In this document: one piece after another, positions 24,695 to 33,206 of the stretch
How the letters are laid out: every line of letters starts with the position of its first letter
Numbering within the stretch: position 1 is the stretch's first letter
From: Caprella mutica
Lineage: Eukaryota; Arthropoda; Malacostraca; Amphipoda; Caprellidae
Reading direction: 5' to 3'
Length of the DNA: 64,000 nt
NCBI GenBank assembly: GCA_947561585.1
Contig: CANNZV010001139.1
Span: 62,001-126,000, forward strand
Made by a program: the position numbers and the translations under genes
Notes under the pieces: model-generated
Databases searched by the model: none
What the model saw: only the letters and a program-made list of their open reading frames with translations
What the model was told of the DNA's origin: nothing

Positions 24695-25372
24695 TCCTCT
24701 CTGTCCCGCGTGGGACAGAGGGGGACATCCCTCGCTAGCGAGGGTCGGGGGATTTCAGACGTCTAAAATCCCACGTCTTTCCAACGTCTGAAATCCCACT
24801 CACTTCCCACGTCTTACACAAGCGGGATGTCCCTCGTCTGTCCCACGTCTTAAATCCCACTCACATCCCACTTCTTTCCCACGAGGGATGTCCCTCTCTG
24901 TCCCACGCGGGATGTCCCTCTCTGTCCCACGTCTGTCCCACGTGGGATGTCCCTCTGTCCTACGCAGGATGTCCCTCTCTGTCCGACGTCTGTCCCACGC
25001 GGGATGTCCCTCTCTGTCCCTCGTCTGTCCCCCGTGGGATATCCCTCTCTGTCTCGCGCGGGATGTCCCACGTGTATCCCACGTGGGATATCCCTCTCTG
25101 TCCCACGCAGGATATCCCTCTCTGCCCCACGTATGTCCCACGTGGGATGTCCCTCTCTGTCCCACGCGGGATGTCCCTCTCTGTCCCACGTCTGTCCCAC
25201 GCGGGATGTCCCTCTCTGTCCCTCATCTGTTTTACGCGGAAAAAAGTACGCGGGATGTCCCTCTCTGTCCCACGTCTGTCCCACGAGGGATGTCCCTCTC
25301 TGTCCCACGTCTGTCCCACGCGGGATGTCCCTCTCTGTCCCACGCGGGATGTCCCTCTCTGTCCCACGCGGG
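24695..25372. repeat. GTCCCACG satellite, left array
   Basis: About 25 units of the 24-bp type GTCCCACGCGGGATGTCCCTCTCT occur, mixed with a 34-bp variant that has an extra CCCACGTCT. Many units contain the palindromes CCCACGTGGG or CCACGCGGG. The first 150 bases are more diverged and carry GACGTCT words like those of the right array. All long overlapping frames on both strands here are by-products of the repeat. Confidence 0.9.
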
Positions 25373-25683
25373 GACAGACAGACTTCTCCTACTTGTGAAA
25401 ACAGGCTGCTGGAAGTCTTAGAATAAGTTTAGTTTTAAGGTAACTTTAAGCTTTCTTATTCATAAGACGGAATGTAGGTAGCTGACAACTACTGTGGAGC
25501 GCCTCGGCAGGTGGCGGATAGCCGAACGGCCTGCAGATATGCAGGCTAGCTGCGAATATACTGAATAAGCAGTGGCGGACCGTACTGTCCGGTAATGATA
25601 GCAGTCGTGAGTCCACGGGGATACGTTATCCGGCATAGCGGCCGTTAAGCGTGAGGCCCTGGCTGTAATGGCTGGGTGTCCTA

Positions 25684-25908
25684 AGAGAGGACAAACTCTG
25701 ACAAAAGCGCCTGCTGCCTTGTAGGGCCCACCTATTATTGGAAAGGCTAGGAGAAGGAAACTCTGACTTAACACCGCCTGCTGCCTTGTAGGTCCCACCA
25801 ATTGAGGAAAGGCTAGGAGAAGGAAAACTCCGATATAAAACCACCCCTAGCCCTTTAAGTCTCACAAATCTAAAGAGGAAGGCTAAGAGAAGGTAACTCT
25901 GATTTTAA
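25684..25908 (+). repeat. Tandem 5'-UTR monomers of the CR1 element, about 68 bp, 3.3 copies
   Basis: Each monomer has AACTCTGA, CGCCTGCTGCCTTGTAGG, CCCACC and GGAAAGGCTAGGAGAAGG. The third and the partial fourth copies are more diverged. Repeated 5'-UTR monomers are known as promoter modules in some LINEs; that role here is inference. Confidence 0.75.
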
Positions 25909-26119
25909 ATCCTTATAACGACCCTGCAAACTCCTTGATCTGAACTGAATATTGATTTGATACTATCGTTATCGAGCTAAACCAGTGGAAAAGAACGGGG
26001 GCAGAGGCATATTGCCTCCCCCTCAAGGTAAGAGGTCTTGCCTTGGGGGGAAACCGTCGTTCTGACCGCTGCGGAGGCAACCCTCACTACTATACTCCCT
26101 GAGGTGGGTCTCTGTACTT

Positions 26120-26542
26120 ATGAGACCCATATACCTTGCCCTGGTTGCCGTCCGTGGTGGCGGGGGAGATAGTAGTGTTGGAAAATCTAAATATTCTATG
26201 GAAAACTCACACCCCTGTGGCTTGGGAGAGCCCCAATCTCCCACCCTTGCCGATGCACAACAACCCTGTGCAGGAGCTCAGACAGTGAGCACCAGAAGAT
26301 CTGGTAGTCAGGCTACTAGATAAAGAGTGAGAGGGAAAAAGGCAGGAGTCCGTGACGTCCCACCTGGACCCCAGAGGGGGAAAAACGGACCTGGTGCCCT
26401 GAAACATGAATGTTTCAGGTGCAAAAAGAAGAAGTGGTCAATTGACTTCAAGGAGGGAAAGGCAGCGGATCTCACGAGGCTGAGCGTGTGCCTCTTTTGC
26501 GAGCTCTTTCTCAAAATTGAGAGTCAGGCCGCAAACTCGTGA
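26120..26542 (+). pseudogene. CR1 ORF1, N-terminal part with CxxC zinc motif, broken
   Basis: From the ATG at 26120 the frame runs to an in-frame TAA (26321-26323) and then continues to a TGA (26540-26542). The second piece holds HECFRCKKKKW and VCLFCELF, a C-x2-C / C-x2-C pair like the zinc motif at the start of CR1 ORF1 proteins. The next part of ORF1 (coiled coil and esterase) lies in the frame one base back and starts at the same place, so a one-base frameshift near 26530 separates them. With two lesions this ORF1 cannot be made as one protein from this copy unless by recoding, for which I see no classical slippery heptamer. Confidence 0.6.
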
Positions 26543-28143
26543 AGTACGAGAAGGTCATTTCTGACCTCCGTAAAAGTTTAGACCGACAAGAGGTACAACA
26601 TGCCGAGGAACTTAGAAACCTCCGAGAGAAGCTGGGTGAGAGTCGGGTATCTGTTCCTAGCACCGCCACCAGCACTCTTAAATCGCTACTTGTCCCCCTG
26701 GAGTGTCGGTTTGACATCCAGGAGTCCACAATGGACATTATAGAAATCAGACTGGCGTCCCTGGAGGCTAAGAGGTCGAAGGATGACTCTGAGAGGCAGT
26801 CTTACCGGAGTGTCCTATTGAGGGATCCTGTCCCCCAGATACCACCCACTTCTGTAGTGGCTATGGAAATTACCTCAGGAGCCAGAGATTTAAACGGCAA
26901 TGTAGGCAGAAGCGTTGCCAAAAGTGTTAGGACAAAAAGCCGTCCTGACACAGAGAGGAAGAAGAGCGAAACGAAGCTGCAAGGTAGAGCTACGGTTCCA
27001 CCAGAGAGGGAAACCGTGAACCTCCTGGTGGGTGACTCCCTCGTAGGGAGGCAAACCGGCCTACGCTACAAGCAGCTTCGTCGCGAGAACAGAGTACTGT
27101 GTTTCCCTGGTGCCAAGATAGGCAGGATCGTCCAGGAGATCCAAAAACTGAACATAGACAGAAACAGTACTCTGATTGTCTCAGTCGGAGGAAATGACCT
27201 GTTCCTGAATTCACGGAAAAGTGGTCCTATTGAAAATATAGTCAAGGACTTTAATAGGCTACTCAGTGCAGTTAAGTCCAAGGTCAACAGAGGTATCGTT
27301 GTGGGGCTTTTGCCTAGGAGGAAAGCCACTAATGAGCATTATGGTAGAGCTCAGGCGATAAATAGTCGACTGAGTAACCTATGTCGGACCTACAGCCTCA
27401 AGTATGTTGACCTCTGGCATCTCTTTTTCGGAAGAGATGATCTCTACTGGAAGGACGGGATACACTTCAGTGGACGAGGCAGCAATTTATTTGCCGAACA
27501 GCTGGCTGTGAAGCTGTTCAAGCCTCACAAACCACTGAAGGAGGACCTTAATCATAAGAAGAGAAAGAGAGGACGCGGCAGGAGATCGGCGAAGGCATGT
27601 GCAGCACAGCCTCGACAGGAGGAACTGCAAGCAGAAACGGCTCCTTCAACCTCTACAGCTGGCACTGGAGATGGCCCCACCTTCAGATGTGAGGAATCTG
27701 TGCCAGGTAATTCCAAAAGAGCGCGCAGCCAGACAGTCAGCCCTGAGGGCGTTTTGAAGAAACGATCCAGGCAATCTGACCCCTCTTTCTCAGATTCCCC
27801 TTACCCCACCCCAGATTCCCTTGACCCCACCCCAGATTCCCTTGACCCCACCCCAGATCCCCCTGACCCCACCCCAGATCCCCATGAGCCCACCCCACAT
27901 CCCCATGACCCCACCCCACATCCCCATGACCCCACCCCACATCCCCATCACCCCACCCCACATCACCCTGACCCCACCCCAGATCCCCCTGAACCCACCC
28001 CAGATCCCCCTGACCCCACCCCAGATCCCCCTGACCCCACCCCAGATCCCCCTGAGCCGACCCCGGACCCTGATGACGGCTCAGGTTATGAAGACTGCGC
28101 CGATGAAAACCAGGGAAACGGGCTAGGACTCGGAGGTCGGTGA
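26539..28143 (+). CDS. CR1 ORF1, coiled coil and SGNH/GDSL esterase with Pro-rich tandem tail
   Basis: An open frame of 534 codons begins at a GTG, not an ATG; the true start was upstream. Residues 1-40 form a charged helix (SDLRKSLDRQEVQHAEELRNLREKL), likely a coiled coil for trimer or multimer formation. Residues about 160-335 are an SGNH hydrolase domain: block I GDSL (27031-27042), block III GGND (27187-27198) and block V DGIHFS (Asp and His at 27454-27465). This esterase is known in ORF1 of CR1/L2-type LINEs. From 27781 there are about 14 copies of a 7-residue DPTPDPP repeat (21-bp DNA unit). The frame stops with TGA at 28141-28143, 11 bases before the ATG of ORF2. Confidence 0.85.
   Translation: MKYEKVISDLRKSLDRQEVQHAEELRNLREKLGESRVSVPSTATSTLKSLLVPLECRFDIQESTMDIIEIRLASLEAKRSKDDSERQSYRSVLLRDPVPQIPPTSVVAMEITSGARDLNGNVGRSVAKSVRTKSRPDTERKKSETKLQGRATVPPERETVNLLVGDSLVGRQTGLRYKQLRRENRVLCFPGAKIGRIVQEIQKLNIDRNSTLIVSVGGNDLFLNSRKSGPIENIVKDFNRLLSAVKSKVNRGIVVGLLPRRKATNEHYGRAQAINSRLSNLCRTYSLKYVDLWHLFFGRDDLYWKDGIHFSGRGSNLFAEQLAVKLFKPHKPLKEDLNHKKRKRGRGRRSAKACAAQPRQEELQAETAPSTSTAGTGDGPTFRCEESVPGNSKRARSQTVSPEGVLKKRSRQSDPSFSDSPYPTPDSLDPTPDSLDPTPDPPDPTPDPHEPTPHPHDPTPHPHDPTPHPHHPTPHHPDPTPDPPEPTPDPPDPTPDPPDPTPDPPEPTPDPDDGSGYEDCADENQGNGLGLGGR
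27784..28070 (+). repeat. 21-bp coding minisatellite in CR1 ORF1 (DPTPDPP repeats)
   Basis: Units of the form GACCCCACCCCAGATCCCCCT repeat in frame about 14 times with small changes (DSL, DPH, HPH, DPP). The opposite strand is open too (GWGQGDL repeats), which is an artefact. Confidence 0.9.
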
Positions 28144-28153
28144 GGGACCTCCG
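28131..28153 (+). promoter_or_regulatory. Perfect hairpin with the ORF1 stop in its loop, just before the ORF2 ATG
   Basis: CGGAGGTC (28131-28138) and GACCTCCG (28146-28153) are exact 8-bp inverted repeats. The 7-base loop GGTGAGG contains the ORF1 TGA. The ORF2 ATG is at 28155-28157, one base after the stem. Placement suggests a role in translating ORF2 after ORF1 (termination-reinitiation), a mechanism known for some other LINEs. The function here is inference. Confidence 0.55.
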
Positions 28154-28154
28154 A

Positions 28155-30902
28155 ATGATACTCTTCAATGCTCGGTCTATCAGGAATAAGCTGCAGGAGT
28201 TTAGATGTATGGTGGCTGTTGAATGTCTCGACATCATATGCATCACTGAGACCTGGCTGGACACTGAGAAACGAGATTTTGAGGGAGAGTATCACCTGCC
28301 CGGGTATAAAATGTTCCACAGGAATCGTGGCAACAGAGCAGGTGGAGGAGTGATGATCTATGTTCGCTGTCACATTGACGCGGCCCTCATACCCATCGAC
28401 TCACCGTATGAGTTACTAGGGATAGAGGTCCGAGCGGAAGTCACACTCAACCTTTACCTGCTCTACAGACCACCCCACCAGACGAGAGACCACGACCGAG
28501 ATCTCTACGCTGCTCTCACTAACCTTCTGCAGGATGAAACGACCATTGTGTTGGGAGATTTCAACTGCAGAGTGGATTTGAGCACAAGAGTCTCGGATGG
28601 AGAGGGAGGTAGGTTGATCGAATTTTCGAACGACAACTTCCTCTCCCAGATGGTAAGAACTCCCACTAGAGGCGAAAATGCACTGGACCTCATATTCACT
28701 ACCGACGAAGATCTGGTTTCTCAGGTCTCGGTTGGTGAATGTCTGGGTACCAGTGACCATAATGCCGTTTCTTTTAGAGTGGGAGTCAAAGTGGAACAAG
28801 AGAAGATCTCTCATAGAAATATGCTAAATCTGAGAAGAGCTGATTACGACAGTTTCACTCGTGATCTGCAGGCATTACGTCCTCAACTTCCAGCTTTACC
28901 TGATCAGATGTGGCGGGGCTTTAAGGCAAACTTCATCTCGATCCAGGACCGATGCATACCTAGGAAAAGGGTAGGTGGTTCCATGAAGGTTCGTCCTAAA
29001 TGGTTCCATAACGAGCTTGGCAGAGAGATAAAGAGAAGGAAACGACTCTACGTCTCATTCAAGACTCACTCTTCACCGGAAACGGAGAGACTTCTCACAG
29101 ACCAACGGAGATTGGTCAAAAGAATGGTGCGGCAAGCTAAAGTAACGGAGGAACACAGGGTTGCATTGGCCTGTAAGGGCAACCCTAAGGAGTTCTTCGC
29201 TTATGTCAATAGCAGGAAGCCCACCAGAAGCTCCATCGGACCAATCAGGACAACCCAAGGTATGTTGGCAACTTCGGATGCCGACATCGTCGCCGAACTC
29301 AACAGTTATTTCGTCAGTGTCTTCACCAGGGAGGATGCGCTTGGCACCCCTGACCCCGTAGTCTACTACGAGGGACGAATGCCACTGACTGAGATTGTTT
29401 GTACTGTTGAGGAGGTAGTAGACAAACTTGGCAAGCTGGACCCTAACAAGGCAGCTGGTCCTGATGGATTCTTACCGACAGTGATGAAGAACGTGAAGGA
29501 TGGTTTGGCGGCACATCTGCAACAGATCTTCAATGTCTCTTTGGAGTCGGGCAAGGTCGCCGACGACATGAGGATCGCGGATGTGACCCCAATCTTCAAG
29601 ACAGGTGAGACCACTAACAGTAGTAACTACAGACCGATTAGTTTAACATCGGTTCCTGGAAAGCTGCTAGAATCCATCATCAAGGATAGGATTGTGGATC
29701 ACCTGGAAGAACACCAGCTCATAGGAAAGAGTCAGCATGGCTTTCTTCGCGGGAAGTCATGCCTGACAAACTTACTAGAGTTCTTCTACTACGTTCTTCA
29801 GGAGCATGACAAATCCAAAGCTGTTGACATCGTCTACCTTGATTTCAAGAAGGCATTTGACAAGGTACCTCACAAGAGGTTAATGGCGAAAATAGCAGCT
29901 ATTGGTGTGGGTGGTCGAGTTCTACAATGGATCAGGTCATGGCTAAATAACAGACGACAAAGAGTGGTGGTCAATGGCGTGGCCTCTGTGTGGAGCTCAG
30001 TAACCAGCGGGGTTCCCCAGGGCTCAGTCCTTGGTCCTCTGCTCTTTATTATTTACATAAATGACCTTGACGTAGGACTCGTCAGTAGGGTATCCAAGTT
30101 TGCTGATGACACAAAGATTGGCATCAACGCTGCAAGTCCAGAGGCCATCGGACAACTCCAACTTGATCTTTTCAAGATCGGAGAATGGTCGGAAAAGTGG
30201 CAGATGCCCTTCAATGTGGACAAGTGTAGAGTACTTCATGCTGGTCGTAGGAACGCTGAAGCTTTCTACACGCTACTTGAAGCCCAAATAGGACCCACTG
30301 ATGTACAGAAGGATCTTGGAGTTATGATCACCAGGGATCTCAAGTTCTCTCGACAGTGCCTGGAAGCTGAGAAGAGAGCAAACAAGATCCTAGGGTACAT
30401 CAAGAGGCAATTCAAATACAGAAACAGAGAGACAGTCCTCACCCTGTATAACTCTCTTGTAAGACCTCTTTTGGAGTTTGCGGTCCAGTTCTGGTCACCG
30501 ACGTTGCGAGCAGATGTCCAGCGGTTGGAACGGGTGCAAGCGAGGGCGACTAAACTTGTACCTGAAATCCGATCCAAGGGATACGCACGTCGGTTAGAAG
30601 ACCTGGGCCTCTTCACGCTTGAGCAGCGACGTTTGAGGGGTCAACTCATCGAGACTTTTAAGATCCTTCGAGGAATAAGTCGAGTTGATCCCGAAGACTA
30701 CTTTTCGCTGTGTGTGAACCCCACCCGCAACCACGGGTGGAAGGTGGTTCCGCCTCGGTTCACCACTGCTCCGCTGGAGAACTTCATGCTGGTAAAGATC
30801 TGTAATGTCTGGAACAGACTGCCAGAAAATGTTGTCAGCAGCCTGACTGTTGACACATTCAAAAGGCGACTTGACAGGATACTCAGTGAGCTGGCTTACT
30901 GA
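28155..30902 (+). CDS. CR1 ORF2: endonuclease and reverse transcriptase, intact
   Basis: The first in-frame ATG is at 28155 (the frame is open a little further upstream, GTG at 28140). The product is about 915 residues. Residues 1-220 are an apurinic-type endonuclease: ILFNARSIRN, CITETWLD, GGGVMIYV, VLGDFNC, TSDHNAV, so the active-site Asn, Glu, Asp and His are all present. Residues about 430-760 are the RT: DPNKAAGPDGF, YRPISLTSVPGKLLE, HGFLRGKSC, DFKKAFDKVPH, GVPQGSVLGPLLFIIYINDL and FADD (30099-30110). The C-terminal 'thumb' region ends in ENVVSSLTVDTFKRRLD. No stop or shift interrupts it. The length fits CR1-clade ORF2, so this could still be active or have been until recently. Confidence 0.93.
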   Translation: MILFNARSIRNKLQEFRCMVAVECLDIICITETWLDTEKRDFEGEYHLPGYKMFHRNRGNRAGGGVMIYVRCHIDAALIPIDSPYELLGIEVRAEVTLNLYLLYRPPHQTRDHDRDLYAALTNLLQDETTIVLGDFNCRVDLSTRVSDGEGGRLIEFSNDNFLSQMVRTPTRGENALDLIFTTDEDLVSQVSVGECLGTSDHNAVSFRVGVKVEQEKISHRNMLNLRRADYDSFTRDLQALRPQLPALPDQMWRGFKANFISIQDRCIPRKRVGGSMKVRPKWFHNELGREIKRRKRLYVSFKTHSSPETERLLTDQRRLVKRMVRQAKVTEEHRVALACKGNPKEFFAYVNSRKPTRSSIGPIRTTQGMLATSDADIVAELNSYFVSVFTREDALGTPDPVVYYEGRMPLTEIVCTVEEVVDKLGKLDPNKAAGPDGFLPTVMKNVKDGLAAHLQQIFNVSLESGKVADDMRIADVTPIFKTGETTNSSNYRPISLTSVPGKLLESIIKDRIVDHLEEHQLIGKSQHGFLRGKSCLTNLLEFFYYVLQEHDKSKAVDIVYLDFKKAFDKVPHKRLMAKIAAIGVGGRVLQWIRSWLNNRRQRVVVNGVASVWSSVTSGVPQGSVLGPLLFIIYINDLDVGLVSRVSKFADDTKIGINAASPEAIGQLQLDLFKIGEWSEKWQMPFNVDKCRVLHAGRRNAEAFYTLLEAQIGPTDVQKDLGVMITRDLKFSRQCLEAEKRANKILGYIKRQFKYRNRETVLTLYNSLVRPLLEFAVQFWSPTLRADVQRLERVQARATKLVPEIRSKGYARRLEDLGLFTLEQRRLRGQLIETFKILRGISRVDPEDYFSLCVNPTRNHGWKVVPPRFTTAPLENFMLVKICNVWNRLPENVVSSLTVDTFKRRLDRILSELAY

Positions 30903-31380
30903 GCTGTCAAGCGCCTCCATGACTTGACCTCGGAGTTGAAATGAGAGTCTTAGCTATCTTTTCTGATAGCACTCTTACTTCAACTCCAACCAACCAATTA
31001 AGAGAAAACCTGGCGCCTTTCCGTGGCTAGAGAGATCAGGTCACACCCTGCGTTCTGTCACCGTCTCAGGGACTGCCTTTGGGCGGCCCCTGTGAAGGTG
31101 GCAGTGATTGGCGGGTTTGACTGACCAAGTCCAGGATAAAACTTGGAGCTAATGATTGTACCCAAACTTTGCTCCTACGCCTGATGGAGGTTCTTTCTTT
31201 GTCAGGTTTAGGAGTACGGTTTGGAGTGCTTAGGCTCCAAGTGGGAAGTGATGGAGAGAGATTCACCTTGTTCCGTTGTTAACCCAACGTCGAGCGCACA
31301 GCTGGCTGTGCACAGGGGCCATCCTTGGATGGGCATATTGTGCCTTTTGATGGTCCCTTTATCCTTGTGACTCCTTGTGA
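30903..31380 (+). other. 3' UTR of the CR1 element
   Basis: Non-coding GC-moderate sequence between the ORF2 stop and the satellite. It contains an inverted repeat (TGAGAGTCTTAGCTATC...GATAGCACTCTTACTTCA, 30940-30982) that can form a hairpin, and ends with ATCCTTGTGACTCCTTGTGA, a doubled word like the 3' terminal repeats of CR1/L2 LINEs. Confidence 0.6.
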
Positions 31381-31500
31381 ATGTCCCACGTCTGTCCCAC
31401 GTGGGATTTTCCCCTCTGTCCCACGCCGGATATCCCTCTCTGTCCCACGTCTGTCCCACGCGGGATGTCTCTCTCTGTCCCTCGTCTGTTTTACGCGGGA
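31381..31500. repeat. GTCCCACG satellite, continuation right of the LINE
   Basis: About five units follow the LINE 3' end in phase with the array that stops at 25372. The tail GTCTGTTTTACGCGG plus A-run also occurs inside the left array at 25227-25246, showing the two pieces belong to one array. Confidence 0.85.
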
Positions 31501-31554
31501 AAAAGTTATTCCAAAAAGGTATATCTATCTCAAGTTCTATTTACGTATCATAAC

Positions 31555-32175
31555 TAGGTAGGTATTCATAAACAGATGTAGGTATCTAGGTAGGCATTGA
31601 TGAATAATACTAGTTAGTAGGTAAGTAGGTATGGATTGATGAACACTACCTAGTAGGTATACTAGGTAGGTAGGTATTAGTAAACACTGGTAGGTATCTA
31701 GGTAGGTATTGGCAAACAGTTATAGGTAACTAGATAAGCATTGATAAACACTAGTAGATAACTAGGTAGGTATTGACAAACAGTTGTAGGTAACTAGGTA
31801 GGTATTGTTGAATACTAGTAGGTAACTAGGACCTAGATTGGTATTTATAAACAGTTGTAGGCAACTAGGTAGGCATAGTTAAACACAAGAAGGTAACTAA
31901 ATAGGTGATTGACAAGCAGATGTAGGCAACTAGGTAGGCATTGATAAACACCAGTAGATAACTAGGTAGGTATTGACAAACCGTAATGTAGGTAACTAAG
32001 TAGGTACTGATAAATACTACGTAATAGGTAAGTACTGATAACCACCAGTGGGTACTAGATTGGTGGTTATCACTTGTAGGTTACTAGGTAGTTATAAATA
32101 AACTCTAGTAGGTAAATAGATAGGTATAAGGTAGTGATATCGCCAGTAGGTAACTATAGGTAAGATTAATTAACA
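31555..32175. repeat. Degenerate minisatellite, about 35-38 bp unit (TAGGTAGGTATTG)
   Basis: Roughly 16 units of the form ACTAGGTAGGTATTG plus ATAAACA plus STAGTAGGTA follow each other with many substitutions and small indels. No coding frame and no sign of function. It lies inside the 24681-33206 element. Confidence 0.8.
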
Positions 32176-32383
32176 GTTATAAGTAATTAGGTAGTTAATA
32201 ACATTAATTAACATTATCATTTCAAATATTAATAAATAACTTTATACACATTCCTATCATTTAAATTAAAAAATAAAAGATACCAAAATGTAGAATATTA
32301 AATTATATTTATTTAAAATAACGTTAAGAAGCACGCAAGTTATCAAGTTGCATAAATATCATTCCAATACTACTTCTACCATG

Positions 32384-32466
32384 TCCAGGATTGCTGAGTG
32401 GTAGCGTCGCAGACTTCAATAGTACATCACACTAGAGTCCTGAGTTCGATTCCCAAGATCACCACT
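32384..32466 (+). ncRNA. tRNA-like segment (degenerate tRNA or tRNA-derived SINE head)
   Basis: A good A box (TTGCTGAGTGG, 32391-32401) and B box (GTTCGATTCC, 32444-32453) of RNA polymerase III promoters are 43 bases apart, as in a tRNA. The acceptor and T stems do not pair well and the anticodon arm is unclear (GACT...AGTC with a large loop). It is therefore a decayed tRNA copy or the head of a SINE, not a working tRNA. Confidence 0.5.
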
Positions 32467-32659
32467 ACAATTCTTTCTCTATTTCTTCCCATTTAATTTG
32501 TATATAACAATATATAATATTAAAATAATTGATATACAGCCAAATGTACATATACACTATATGCGATAAAGTAAGAAATTGCAATAATGATTAGTATGAT
32601 CTTTTTTATTTCCTATACATATTTATGTCCCCCAATTAACCGAAGTAGTTGGAGCAGAA

Positions 32660-33192
32660 GAGAGATATGTCCCCCTTGCAGAGGGGGACATCCACACTCT
32701 GTCCCACGTCTTGCAGAGGGGGAAATCCTCACTCTGTCCCACGTCTTGCAGAGGGGGACATCCACACTCTGTCCCACGTCTTTCAGAGGGGGATATTCCC
32801 ACTCTGTACCACGTCTTGAATACGCACTCTGTCCCACGTGGGTTCCACGTCTTATTTCCCTCTTCCCTCTAAAGCGAGGACATCCGCACTCTGTCCCACG
32901 TGGGTCCCACGTCTTGAATCCCTCTATAGCGAGGGACATCCACACTCTGTCCCACGTGGGTCCAACGTCTTGAAAACGGAGTGGGGTAAGACGTGGGACA
33001 GGTGGATGTCCCTCTCTGTCAGAGGGGGACAAGACGTGGGATCAGACGTCTTGCAGAGGGGGACCCCTGTGCAAATGAAGAGGGTTAGACGTCTGCAAGA
33101 CGTCTGATGTCCCCCGCCCCACGTCTTGCCCCACGTCTAAATCCCTCTATAGCGGGGGGTATCAGATGTCTTAAGACGTGGGACAAACAGCT
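32660..33192. repeat. GTCCCACG satellite, right array (CAGAGGGGGACATCC variant)
   Basis: About 12 units of the type CTGTCCCACGTCTTGCAGAG with GGGGACATCCACACT occur, some with an inserted CCCACGTGGGT. Towards the end they switch to GACGTCT words and an inverted AAGACGTGGGAC next to the right inverted end of the host element. Related to but distinct from the left array. Confidence 0.85.
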
Positions 33193-33206
33193 TATGGTTA
33201 GCTGGG

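Larger units (their letters stand above)
25373..31380 (+). mobile_element. CR1-type non-LTR retrotransposon, about 6.0 kb, ORF2 intact
   Basis: The satellite phrase ...CACGCGGG|ATGTCCC... is interrupted exactly at 25372/31381, so the LINE replaces nothing and makes no target-site duplication, as is usual for CR1-like elements. It has a GC-richer 5' UTR with 68-bp tandem repeats, an ORF1 (zinc motif, coiled coil, SGNH esterase, Pro repeats) damaged at its start, an intact 920-codon ORF2 (endonuclease and RT) and a 3' UTR of about 480 bp ending in two CTCCTTGTGA-like words, comparable to the terminal octamers of CR1. It is probably a young, near full-length copy. Confidence 0.9.
24681..33206. 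mobile_element. Composite element with 14-bp perfect inverted ends and GTCCCACG satellites, split by a CR1 LINE
   Basis: CCCAGCTAACCATA at 24681-24694 is perfectly inverted at 33193-33206. Both ends lead inward into arrays built from the same words (GTCCCACG, ACGTCTT, GGGACATCC). Removing the 6008-bp LINE at 25373-31380 leaves about 2.5 kb containing the GTCCCACG arrays at both sides, a TAGGTAGGTATTG minisatellite and a tRNA-like segment, with no coding frame of its own. I read it as one non-autonomous element later hit by a LINE. No target-site duplication was recognised, and the superfamily is unknown. Confidence 0.6.

Noticed and set aside
24695..25372. CRISPR-like appearance of regularly spaced 24-34 bp repeats.
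   Set aside because: The units are contiguous without unique spacers, there are no cas genes, and the genome is eukaryotic.
24800..25426. Six long overlapping frames on both strands (MSLSVPRGMSLSVPR, WDREGHPAWDR and similar).
   Set aside because: Translations of the GTCCCACG satellite in different frames.
32384..32466. Functional tRNA gene.
   Set aside because: Promoter boxes are good but acceptor, T and anticodon stems do not pair properly.
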